Of a DNA stretch of 54,668 bases, positions 9,033 to 16,912 are shown piece after piece; positions within the stretch are counted from its first letter, which is position 1; every line of letters begins with the position of its first letter. Under the pieces are notes generated by a model. It saw only the letters and a list, made by a program, of their open reading frames with translations, made no database searches and was not told where the DNA came from. The stretch is from Siminovitchia terrae (GTDB lineage Bacteria; Bacillota; Bacilli; Bacillales; Bacillaceae_C), in the NCBI RefSeq assembly GCF_003605405.2, contig NZ_QYTW02000032.1:9072-63739 (forward strand). Direction: 5' to 3'. A program made the translations under genes and the position numbers.

Positions 9033-9216
9033 GTTCATTCAGCTGGAGTCTCCCACTTCTGTAAGTGGCGATGAATGCTTATTGGTATTCCATTCAGTGG
9101 GGGGCAAATCCCGACTGAATAAAGTGAAAGCCTCCGGTGGATGTTACAGAGTTTCAAAGGAAAATTATCGAGCGGAGCTCGATAAAAAATGGGCGCAAAT
9201 ACGCCAAGCGCATTTA
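9031..9216 (+). repeat. 190-bp structured repeat, copy 3
   Basis: Begins within the stop codon of the acyl-CoA dehydrogenase gene (GTTTAAG) and ends shortly before the ribosome site of the thiolase gene. It is the most diverged copy: small deletions near 9075 and 9208 and a 3' end reading CATTTATT instead of CATTTGAT. Confidence 0.88.
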
Positions 9217-9239
9217 TTCATGTGAAAGAGGTGTTAAGT

Positions 9240-10415
9240 ATGAGTCATATTGTCTTAGTAGAGGGAGCCCGTACACCTTTTGCAAAAATTTCGGGGTCTT
9301 TTCGAGATATTACAGCAACAAAATTGGGAGTGATGGCTTCAAAAGCGGCGATTAAAAAATCAGGAATTTCGCCTGAAGATATTGACCATGTCGTATTCGG
9401 CAATGTTCAGCAGTCAAGCAAGGATGCCCATATGCTTGCTAGACATGTCGGGCTGCAATCAGGTACTCGGCTTGAAGTCCCGGCTGTTACGATCAACCGT
9501 GTTTGCGGTACAGGCATTGAAACAATCCTAGCTGGAGCCAGATATATTTTAACAGGAGAGGCTAATGTTGTATTAGCTGGAGGAACAGAAAATATGAGTC
9601 AGGTGCCTCATGTAATCCGCGGAATGAGATGGGGGAGCCCGCTTGGTGCACCATTAGTGGAAGACTGGGTATTCGATGGTCTGTTAGATACAAATTGCGG
9701 ATACTCCATGGCGGAAACAGCGGAAAATGTTGCAGAAAAATATCGGATTTCCCGCAAAGAAATTGATACACATGCATTGACAAGTCATATGCGAGCCATC
9801 GCTGCAAGGGATAAAGGCTATTTTGATGAAGAGATTGTTCCTGTCACTGTAAAAGGTAGAAAAGGCGATGAGGTTGTGGATCAAGATCAGCACATCCGTA
9901 ATACGAGCATGGAACAATTAAGTAAGCTAGAAGCCCGCTTTGTCAAAAATGGAGTTGTGACTCCGGGGAATGCGAGCGGGATGGTGGATGGAGCCGCGGC
10001 AGTTATCATTACTTCAAGTGATTATGCAGAAAAGAACGGTTTACAGCCAATCGCGCGCCTCGTATCTTGGGATGTTGTCGGAGTAGAACCTAAATATATG
10101 GGGATTGGACCAGTACCAGCTATTCAAGGTGCTTTAAAGAAAGCGGACTTCCAGCTTAAAGATTTGGATTTAATTGAAATCAATGAAGCTTTTTCTGCTC
10201 AGTATTTAGCTTGTCAAAAGGAATTGGGATTTGACCCTGAGATAGGAAATGTAAACGGTGGTGCAGTTGCTTTAGGTCATCCGCTGGCGGCAAGCGGTAC
10301 AAGGATTTCTCACTCACTTGTGAAAGAATTAAAAAGACGCAACAATAAGTACGGGGCATCTGCTGTTTGTATTGGCGGGGGACAAGGAATCGCGGCCATT
10401 TGGGAAGCTTTATAA
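9240..10415 (+). CDS. thiolase (acetyl-CoA C-acyltransferase)
   Basis: The start at 9240 follows AAAGAGGTG and gives 391 residues, standard for thiolases. Catalytic Cys89 lies in NRVCGTGIET, His347 in ALGHPLAASGTR, and Cys377 in CIGGGQGIA, so the full active site is present. It cleaves 3-ketoacyl-CoA with CoA, the last step of the beta-oxidation-like set encoded around it. Running directly after the acyl-CoA dehydrogenase gene, with repeat copy 3 between them, it is probably cotranscribed. Confidence 0.92.
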   Translation: MSHIVLVEGARTPFAKISGSFRDITATKLGVMASKAAIKKSGISPEDIDHVVFGNVQQSSKDAHMLARHVGLQSGTRLEVPAVTINRVCGTGIETILAGARYILTGEANVVLAGGTENMSQVPHVIRGMRWGSPLGAPLVEDWVFDGLLDTNCGYSMAETAENVAEKYRISRKEIDTHALTSHMRAIAARDKGYFDEEIVPVTVKGRKGDEVVDQDQHIRNTSMEQLSKLEARFVKNGVVTPGNASGMVDGAAAVIITSSDYAEKNGLQPIARLVSWDVVGVEPKYMGIGPVPAIQGALKKADFQLKDLDLIEINEAFSAQYLACQKELGFDPEIGNVNGGAVALGHPLAASGTRISHSLVKELKRRNNKYGASAVCIGGGQGIAAIWEAL

Positions 10416-10443
10416 TTTAGTAGATTTTTGCATTCAAATTAAA

Positions 10444-10466
10444 GTTATCAGTCTAATAATGATAAC
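10444..10466 (+). promoter_or_regulatory. inverted repeat before acyl-CoA ligase gene
   Basis: GTTATCA and TGATAAC are separated by nine bases in the 131-base gap between the thiolase and ligase genes. It could be an operator or a weak terminator; no long T run follows. Confidence 0.3.
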
Positions 10467-10546
10467 AGTTTTACAGGTATAAAAAGGAATGAAAATGCCA
10501 TGATTCACTTTTGATAATGAGAGCGTTAACAAAAAGGGTGAAGAAG

Positions 10547-12103
10547 ATGAATAAGCTGCAAAGTACACTGAATGTCAGTAACACATTAAAATTGACTGCT
10601 AAACGATTTTTTGACAAAGAGGCAATCGTGGACGGAGCTAAAAGGATTACCTATGGTGCACTTGATCAGGATGTAACTAGTCTAGCGAGAGGTTTGGTCA
10701 GCTTAGGTGTAAAGAGCGGTGATCGTGTAGGGGTAGCATTAAAAAATTCCACCGAATTTATAACAGCGTTTTTTGCGATTGCCCGGGCGGGCGCTGTGCT
10801 TATTCCCCTTAATCCTTTCTTCAGTAAGGAAGAATGTTCCTACATTGTTCAACAAACTGGAGCCAAAGTGTTGTTCTGTGGTGAAAAAGGCTATTTTGTT
10901 GAGCTTCAGAAAGAAATAACAACATTGAATGAAATAATATCTGTCGGGTTTCAAGAGGAAGGGCTTGTTCAATATGATGAACTGTTAGCCAGACAGAATT
11001 TGGAAGCAGCCTTCCAAGTGGAACCTAAAGAAGACTTATTTGCGATTTTATTTACATCTGGAACAACCGGCCGTCCTAAAGGGGCAATGCTGACGCATGA
11101 AAATGTATTATTCAGCACCATGTCAGCTGCCAAAGTGATGGAGTGTACAGAAGAAGATATTTTTTTAATTCCTAACCCGCTTTTTCATATTTTTGGTATA
11201 ACGTTTATTCTTCGCTCCACTTTTTGCGGGGGAAAACTTGTGATGATGGAGAAATATTCAGTGACCAAAGCTTTGGAGTTAATCGAAGCAGAGAAAGTGA
11301 CTGTGCATCCTGGTGTTCCGACTATGTTTATTTTGGAGTTGAATTCCCCGGATTTTAAGAAATATGATTTAAGCTCTTTGCGCACAGGGGAAATGGCCGC
11401 TGCCCCTTGTCCAGTGGAGGTGGTGGAGAGAATCCGGAAAGAAATGAATTGTAATGTTCTCGTTGCATATGGCATGACAGAAACATCTGCAACTCTCACC
11501 ATTACGTCATTTGAAGATACCGATCAATTGCGTGCCGAAACGGTTGGACGTGCAATACCGGGTGTGGAATTAAAAATAGTTGATGAAAACAGAGCTGAAT
11601 GTCCGGTGGGAAAGGTTGGAGAACTTGCATGTCGAGGGCCGGGAGTGACAAAGGGATATGATAATATGCCGGAAGAAACAGCGACGGCTATTGATCATGA
11701 AGGCTGGTTTTATTCCGGAGATTTGGCTGCAATGGATGAGAAGGGGTACGTTCGGATTGTGGGTAGAAAAAAAGAAATGATTATTAAGGGCGGGTTTAAT
11801 ATTTACCCACGTGAAATAGAAGAAAGTCTCCACAAGCATCCAGATATTGTGGATGCGGCAGTCATTGGCCTGCCCGATGACATTTATGGTGAAGTGACGT
11901 GCGCTTGCGTTGTAGCGAAAGAGGGCGTGGATCTTGAGCAGGAGTCGCTCCAGGAATATATACAAGAAAGATTTGTGAAATATAAAGTTCCTGATAAGTT
12001 TATCATCATGGACAATTTGCCAGTCACAGCTTCAGGAAAAATAAGTAAATTAAAATTGACTGAAGAATTAAAAAAGAGGTTAAATTCACATGAACACAAT
12101 TGA
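10547..12103 (+). CDS. AMP-forming acyl-CoA ligase (class I adenylate-forming)
   Basis: The 518-residue enzyme activates a carboxylic acid to its CoA thioester through an acyl-adenylate. TSGTTGRPKG at 170-179 is the P-loop-like signature, YGMTET the adenine-binding motif, YSGDLA the A7 motif, and GRKKEMIIKGGFNIYPREIE the hinge; the A10 lysine lies in PVTASGKISK. The ATG at 10547 is preferred to one at 10511 by its spacing from GGGTGAAGAAG. Its stop overlaps the start of the MFS gene by 14 bases, so the two are translationally linked: import of an acid followed by CoA activation. Confidence 0.9.
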   Translation: MNKLQSTLNVSNTLKLTAKRFFDKEAIVDGAKRITYGALDQDVTSLARGLVSLGVKSGDRVGVALKNSTEFITAFFAIARAGAVLIPLNPFFSKEECSYIVQQTGAKVLFCGEKGYFVELQKEITTLNEIISVGFQEEGLVQYDELLARQNLEAAFQVEPKEDLFAILFTSGTTGRPKGAMLTHENVLFSTMSAAKVMECTEEDIFLIPNPLFHIFGITFILRSTFCGGKLVMMEKYSVTKALELIEAEKVTVHPGVPTMFILELNSPDFKKYDLSSLRTGEMAAAPCPVEVVERIRKEMNCNVLVAYGMTETSATLTITSFEDTDQLRAETVGRAIPGVELKIVDENRAECPVGKVGELACRGPGVTKGYDNMPEETATAIDHEGWFYSGDLAAMDEKGYVRIVGRKKEMIIKGGFNIYPREIEESLHKHPDIVDAAVIGLPDDIYGEVTCACVVAKEGVDLEQESLQEYIQERFVKYKVPDKFIIMDNLPVTASGKISKLKLTEELKKRLNSHEHN

Positions 12104-13445
12104 TGCTAATCAACTTTATGATAAAAGTAAGTTTAATCGCTTTCATTTTAAACTGTTGTTCTGGTGTTTTCTTATTATTTTGTTTGATGGATACGACACA
12201 GCTATTTACGGCGCGGTTGTTCCTGTTTTAATGGAGGAATGGGCACTTTCCCCAGTGCAGACGGGAGCCATTGGAAGTTATACAGTGATTGGAACGGTCG
12301 TGGGTGCGGTGGGAATGAGTATGGCCGCGGATCGGATAGGTCCGAAAAAAATTGTGATAAGCAGTGTAGTTATTTTCAGTTTTTTCACGTGTTTATCAGG
12401 CTTTGCAAACAGTCCGCTCTTATTTGCTGTTTTACGTGTTCTCGCAGGAGTGGGTCTTGGTGGAGTGATGCCGAATATCGTTGCTCTTTCAACAGAATTT
12501 GCACCGAAAAAAATTCGGAGCACGATGGTGGCGATGATATTTTGCGGTTATTCCGTCGGGTCAATGATTATTGCACTGTTGAGTAAATTTGTGATTGAGA
12601 CATATGGTTGGAAGCCTCTTTTTTGGTTGGCTGCAGTCCCACTTTTACTCGTTCCGTTTATGTTAAAGGCATTGCCAGAATCATTGCGTGTATTGGCGAA
12701 TCAGGGAAGAGACAGAGAAATATTGGCTATTATGAAGAAGGCTGTTCCGAATGAAAAATTCAGCGAAGCGACTAAATTTGCCTGTGCTGGCAGTGGAATG
12801 GAGAAAGCATCTATTAGAAAACTGATGAGCGAAAAAAGATCCCTGAGTTCGGTTATGTTTTGGGTCATTTCGTTCAGTTGTTTTCTGTTAATTTATGCGA
12901 TGAACACCTGGCTGACAAAGCTAATGCTTCAAGCCGGTTACGACCTTAGCTCAAGCCTGCTTTTCTTGGCACTCCTGAATGTAGGAGCTACGATCGGAAC
13001 GATTGTTATCGGTCCGTTGCTGGATAAATATGGAGCGAAAAAAGTACTTATCCCACTCTTCTTTGCAGGAGCCCTCTCACTCATATTTATTTCTGTAGCC
13101 CCGCATATTGTCATCGCGTATATTCTCGTTGGTATTATTGGAGCAGCTTCCATTGGAATTCATAATTTGCTTAATCCAGTTGTTTCTCAATATTATCCGC
13201 CGGAGGTTCGCTCAACGGCCCTTGGAATCATGATGGCCTTTGGAAGATTGGGTGGAATTATGTCGCCGACTCTCGTGGGTCTACTGATGTCGCAAAATTT
13301 AAGTGTTCAAGCAAACTTTACGGTGATCAGTCTCGCCTGCATAGTTGGAGCCATTGCTATTTTACTTGTTCAAGAGAAATATTCTTATCAATATACGGCT
13401 AAGGATGAGCAGAAGATTCCTTTATACAACAAACAATTGGGCTAA
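12090..13445 (+). CDS. MFS transporter, aromatic acid:H+ symporter (AAHS) type
   Basis: The 451-residue protein has about twelve membrane segments. DGYDTAIYGAVVPVLMEEW in helix 1 is the hallmark of the AAHS family (PcaK/BenK group), in which the Asp is needed for aromatic acid import. A GMSMAADRIGPKK loop between helices 2 and 3 is the MFS signature. It overlaps the acyl-CoA ligase gene and follows an AAAGAGG ribosome site. Family and context suggest uptake of an aryl or cyclic carboxylate that is then ligated to CoA and degraded by the encoded beta-oxidation-like enzymes. The exact acid is unknown. Confidence 0.85.
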   Translation: MNTIDANQLYDKSKFNRFHFKLLFWCFLIILFDGYDTAIYGAVVPVLMEEWALSPVQTGAIGSYTVIGTVVGAVGMSMAADRIGPKKIVISSVVIFSFFTCLSGFANSPLLFAVLRVLAGVGLGGVMPNIVALSTEFAPKKIRSTMVAMIFCGYSVGSMIIALLSKFVIETYGWKPLFWLAAVPLLLVPFMLKALPESLRVLANQGRDREILAIMKKAVPNEKFSEATKFACAGSGMEKASIRKLMSEKRSLSSVMFWVISFSCFLLIYAMNTWLTKLMLQAGYDLSSSLLFLALLNVGATIGTIVIGPLLDKYGAKKVLIPLFFAGALSLIFISVAPHIVIAYILVGIIGAASIGIHNLLNPVVSQYYPPEVRSTALGIMMAFGRLGGIMSPTLVGLLMSQNLSVQANFTVISLACIVGAIAILLVQEKYSYQYTAKDEQKIPLYNKQLG

Positions 13446-13486
13446 CAGAAAGAGTAAATTTATTTATGAATAGCGTGGAGGTACTT

Positions 13487-13776
13487 ATGAAAATATTTGT
13501 TCTATTGAAACGGACTTTTGATACAGAAGAAAAGATTATAGTATCGGGGAATGAAATTGATGATAGTAGTGCTGAGTTCATCATGAATCCATATGATGAA
13601 TATGCGGTCGAAGAGGCGATTGTTTTGCGTGACAAACACGGGGGAGAAGTCACGGTTGTGACTTAGGTGATGAAGAAGCAGAGAAAGAAATCCGGACAGC
13701 GCTGGCGATGGGGGAAGATCAAGCTGTGTTGATTGAGAACGAAGAGATTGAGGAAGAGCAGTTTGTAGGCCAATGA
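13487..13776 (+). pseudogene. etfB: truncated and frameshifted etfB (electron transfer flavoprotein beta)
   Basis: The first 59 codons (MKIFVLLKRTFDTEEKI, then NPYDEYAVEEAI) are typical of the ETF beta N-terminus with a good GGAGG site. At about 13664 the frame hits TAG; one base over, it continues as GDEEAEKEIRTALAMG and QAVLIENEEI, then stops at 13774-13776. Family length is near 257 residues, so about 160 C-terminal residues, including the AMP-binding region, are gone, and no etfA follows. The adjacent acyl-CoA dehydrogenase must therefore use an ETF encoded elsewhere. Frameshift plus truncation make a sequencing error an unlikely sole cause. Confidence 0.88.
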
Positions 13777-13827
13777 ACTTATCTGAAGGAAGGAAAATAA
13801 AGAAGAGGTACTGGTATAAAAGTTATA

Positions 13828-13940
13828 TATTCAGCTTTAGGCGCCATCGGCGAAGAATCAAGCCAAATTGAGGAGATGGGTGAAAAGCGTCACCTAAAAT
13901 TCGTTTTGTGCTTGTCGCCAATAGGGCGCCTTGTGTTTTT
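13828..13940 (+). repeat. second repeat family, copy B
   Basis: Begins TTCAGCTTTAGGCGCCATCGG and ends CTTGTCGCCAATAGGGCGCC followed by TTGTG and seven T. The terminal GGCGCC/GGCGCC pairing and T run could end transcription after the etfB remnant. Confidence 0.55.
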
Positions 13941-13995
13941 TTAAAAGAAAGTATAAGTTTTTTAGGTTTAACAATTTGAACAAAGTGGATTGTTG

Positions 13996-14212
13996 TCCAG
14001 CTACGACGTACAGGACGTACTAGTGCAAGCGAAGCGACAGGACGTCGCGTTCTGAGCCTGCCGACGTACAGGACGTACTAGTGCCGCCGGCGCCTAGCCC
14101 CGCAAGAGCCCCGCAAGGATCAAGTCGCTTCCCTGTGGTAGCTGAAGAACTGCCTCCTCGGGAATCATCTTGTTTGCCAGCGCTGAGCCAGGCGCTTGCG
14201 TTTTTCTTAATA
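13996..14212 (+). repeat. second repeat family, copy C, with internal 22-bp direct repeat
   Basis: Begins CCAGCTACGACGTACAGG and ends CAGGCGCTTGCGTTTTTCTTA. A 22-bp unit beginning GACGTACAGG occurs identically at 14005-14026 and 14063-14084. The block is visibly richer in G and C than its surroundings. It shares GAAGAACTGCCTCCTCG with copy A. The 539 bases between the etfB remnant and the ROK gene hold copies B and C and nothing else I recognise. Confidence 0.6.
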
Positions 14213-14315
14213 AAATACTTGAACACCTGCCTTCATTTATTTAGAATAAAGATGATACTTAATTCCAAAAAGGAATAAAGGGAAAATTGATAAAGATAAA
14301 TCAGGAGGATAAACA

Positions 14316-15527
14316 TTGCTGAAAAAATTCCTGGCTGACGATTCGAGAAAGAATTTGCTTTTAAAAGAAACATACAGACAAATTCATAAACGCAACTCCA
14401 TTTCAAAAGCGGAACTGATTGAGCTGCTGGGAGCAAGGCCAACCACGATGACGCGTACGATAGAAGAGCTTTTGGAAAATGGCTGGATTAAGGAGGGGGG
14501 AGTCGGCCCCTCGAGCGGAGGGCGGCCACCTATACTCTATGAAACAATGAAGGAATCGGCATGGATCATCGGTATCGATATTTCCCGGACTGCCGTAAGG
14601 GTTCTTCTGACAACGGTTGACTTTACCGTCATAGAACGGCATTTCATTTCCATGACAAATGCAAAGACACCTGATGTGGTTTTTGCTGAAATCAATCAAA
14701 TAATTGATTCGTGGCTGGCTCAATATCATATTTCCTTCAAGGATCTTCTCGGAATCGGTGTGGGGGCGGTAGGGCCTATCCATAGAGAAGAGGGAAAAAT
14801 GGTTAATCCTGAATCTTTCCTTTCAGCAGGGTGGAAAAATGTCGATATCCGAAAGGGACTTGAAAGCTTTCCTGTCCGTATTTTAGTTGATAATGGAGCG
14901 AATAGCGCGGCTGTGGCGGAATTTATCCAACATGACGAGGCGTTCCGTAATATTCTTTATTGTGTCCACGGATATGGAATCAGGGGCGGAGTCATGAATG
15001 ATGGAAGGATATTTTATGCAGGTCAGGGAGATACAAGCGCCCTCGGGCATGTCATCGTGCAGGCAAACGGTAAGGTCTGCATATGCGGAAGGGAAGGATG
15101 TCTAACAGCTTATGCTTCTTTTCCTGCGATGGTTGAAGAATACAAGAGGGCAAGCGGCGAAGAGACTTCCTTTGAGGACTTCTTGCTATTGTTGAAAAAA
15201 AATGACCCAGAAGCTGTTCGGATTGTTAAAAAAGGCGCTTTTTATTTTGGGATCGGCCTGGCGAATATGATCAATTCTCTTCGGCCGGAACTCGTTGTTC
15301 TCCACGGCAGCCTTGTGTATGGAATCCCCACTTTTTATGAAGAGGCGGTTGCCTCTGCAAAATCGCACATCTATATGCCAGAGATGTTTACCCCAATATT
15401 TAAAAAAGGTTCCTTAAAAGAAGAAGCTGTTGCGCTTGGAGCCGCAATGCAAGTATTTCAGTCATATTTTAACTTCATTCAGCAGAAATCTCCCACTTCT
15501 GTAAGTGGTGAGATGAATGCAAATTAG
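14316..15527 (+). CDS. ROK-family transcriptional regulator (NagC/XylR type)
   Basis: A TTG at 14316 is the start because AGGAGGA lies six bases before it. The 403-residue protein has an N-terminal winged helix (residues about 15-70, SISKAELIELLGARPTTMTRTIEELLENGW), then a ROK domain with GIDIS near 86, and the zinc site formed by His245 in LGH and Cys255, Cys257 and Cys262 in CICGREGC. Such proteins are usually sugar-responsive repressors. Residues 386-403 (NFIQQKSPTSVSGEMNAN) are encoded by repeat copy 4, so the native C-terminus has been replaced. Target genes are not evident; the chrA pair follows. Confidence 0.88.
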   Translation: MLKKFLADDSRKNLLLKETYRQIHKRNSISKAELIELLGARPTTMTRTIEELLENGWIKEGGVGPSSGGRPPILYETMKESAWIIGIDISRTAVRVLLTTVDFTVIERHFISMTNAKTPDVVFAEINQIIDSWLAQYHISFKDLLGIGVGAVGPIHREEGKMVNPESFLSAGWKNVDIRKGLESFPVRILVDNGANSAAVAEFIQHDEAFRNILYCVHGYGIRGGVMNDGRIFYAGQGDTSALGHVIVQANGKVCICGREGCLTAYASFPAMVEEYKRASGEETSFEDFLLLLKKNDPEAVRIVKKGAFYFGIGLANMINSLRPELVVLHGSLVYGIPTFYEEAVASAKSHIYMPEMFTPIFKKGSLKEEAVALGAAMQVFQSYFNFIQQKSPTSVSGEMNAN

Positions 15528-15662
15528 TATTCCATTCAGTGGGGGTTCAAACCCCGGCTGAATAAAGTCAAAGCCTCCGGCGGATGCCACAGATTTTCAG
15601 AGGAAATTTATCGAGCGAAGCTCGATAAAATCTGGGCGCAAATACGCCAAGGCGCATTTGAT
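15471..15662 (+). repeat. 190-bp structured repeat, copy 4
   Basis: Canonical copy, preceded by TTTAA, lying partly inside the ROK coding frame and supplying its last 18 codons and stop. It carries all the hairpins in consensus form (ATCGAGC-GAA-GCTCGAT, CGCC-AA-GGCG). Confidence 0.92.
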
Positions 15663-15722
15663 TGGACAATAGTTTCAATGCTTTATTCATAAAAGGAAAA
15701 AAGTGAAAGGAGCAACGGAGAA

Positions 15723-16319
15723 ATGAAAGCAAACAACAAGCATCTGCTCCTGCAATTGTTTTGGACCTTCATGAAAATCAGCCCTGTCACGTTTGGCGGC
15801 GGGTTTGTCATGATGCCTTTAATGAAAAAAGAAGTGGTCGATAAGAAGAAATGGATTCAAGATAAGGAGATCATCGATTCCTTTGCGCTTGCACAATCAG
15901 CTCCGGGATCGGTGGCAGTTAATTCGGCTGCTTTTGTCGGATATCGGATATCGGGAGTGAAGGGGGCACTCGCAGCAACAATTGGCATGATGATTCCGAC
16001 CTTCTTAATCGTCATCATTTTAAGCCTGTTATTCCTTACCGTCAGAAATAGCGATTATGTTGAGGCCGCATTTAAAGGGATTAGGCCTGCGGTCGTCGCC
16101 CTCATCGTATACGCCGCAATTACGACTGTACGCTCTTCCATACCGGATAAATCTACTTTAGCCTTAATGATCATAGCAGTCATACTGCTCATTTTCTTTC
16201 ATATGCATCCTGTCCTTTTAATCGCTGTAGGAATATTGAGTGGCATCGCCATTAAGAAAATGAAGCCATCAAAGAAGGAAAGAAGCGCATGCAGAAGAAA
16301 GGTTGAAGAAGGAAGGTAA
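15723..16319 (+). CDS. chrA: chromate transporter ChrA family, first half-size subunit
   Basis: A 198-residue membrane protein with the CHR domain: FWTFMKISPVTFGGGFVMMPLMKKE near the start, a QSAPGSVAVNSAAFVGYRISG loop, then four to five hydrophobic segments and a basic C-terminal tail. Half-size CHR proteins work as heteromeric pairs in Bacillus, with the two subunits in opposite membrane orientation; the second subunit follows. Family members export chromate or take up related anions. ATG at 15723 follows AAAGGAGCAACGGAGAA. Repeat copy 4 separates it from the ROK gene. Confidence 0.85.
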   Translation: MKANNKHLLLQLFWTFMKISPVTFGGGFVMMPLMKKEVVDKKKWIQDKEIIDSFALAQSAPGSVAVNSAAFVGYRISGVKGALAATIGMMIPTFLIVIILSLLFLTVRNSDYVEAAFKGIRPAVVALIVYAAITTVRSSIPDKSTLALMIIAVILLIFFHMHPVLLIAVGILSGIAIKKMKPSKKERSACRRKVEEGR

Positions 16320-16323
16320 AAAC

Positions 16324-16854
16324 ATGCTATTGGATATATTTCTCACATTCTTGTTGATCGGCTTTGTATCATTTGGCGGCGGCTATGCCATCATCCCGAT
16401 GATTGAATTAGAAGTCACCCGCCACGGCTGGATGACATCCCAGGAGTTGATCGATGTTATCGCAGTCGCCGGAATGTCACCTGGCCCGATTGCCACGAAC
16501 ACAGCCGTCTTTATTGGCTTCCATACAGCCGGATTGCCTGGAGCGATTACGGCGGCTGTTGCCATTACGATTCCTTCGGTTTTAATTGTATTAATCATAG
16601 CGGCCTTCTTTTACAAGTTAAATGAAATTACTGTGGTCCAATCTGCCTTTTATGGACTGCGTCCCGTCGTTACCGCGCTGATTATATTCGCGGCATACTC
16701 TTTCGCCTTGTCAAACGGCCTTTTTTCCATCTCGAAGGAAACTTTGATTGGAGGTCTCCTGTTTTTATTCTGTTTATTTGCCCTGATGAAATTTAAATGG
16801 CACCCTGCACTGATCATTCTCATAGCCGGTTTGGCAGGTATTGTCCTATATTGA
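16324..16854 (+). CDS. chrA: chromate transporter ChrA family, second half-size subunit
   Basis: The start at 16324 follows GAAGGAAGG, which overlaps the stop of the first subunit, giving 176 residues. It has FVSFGGGYAIIPMIELEV near the N-terminus and AVAGMSPGPIATNTAVFIGF as the conserved CHR loop, followed by hydrophobic helices to the end. Five-base spacing to the upstream gene implies coupled synthesis of the two half-transporters. An alternative upstream TTG at 16303 would add seven residues but has no better ribosome site. Confidence 0.87.
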   Translation: MLLDIFLTFLLIGFVSFGGGYAIIPMIELEVTRHGWMTSQELIDVIAVAGMSPGPIATNTAVFIGFHTAGLPGAITAAVAITIPSVLIVLIIAAFFYKLNEITVVQSAFYGLRPVVTALIIFAAYSFALSNGLFSISKETLIGGLLFLFCLFALMKFKWHPALIILIAGLAGIVLY

Positions 16855-16912
16855 ATCATCATTTTTCGTATTGCACCTTCCAGTATGCTGGGCTAATCTA
16901 GTATTATGGTCT

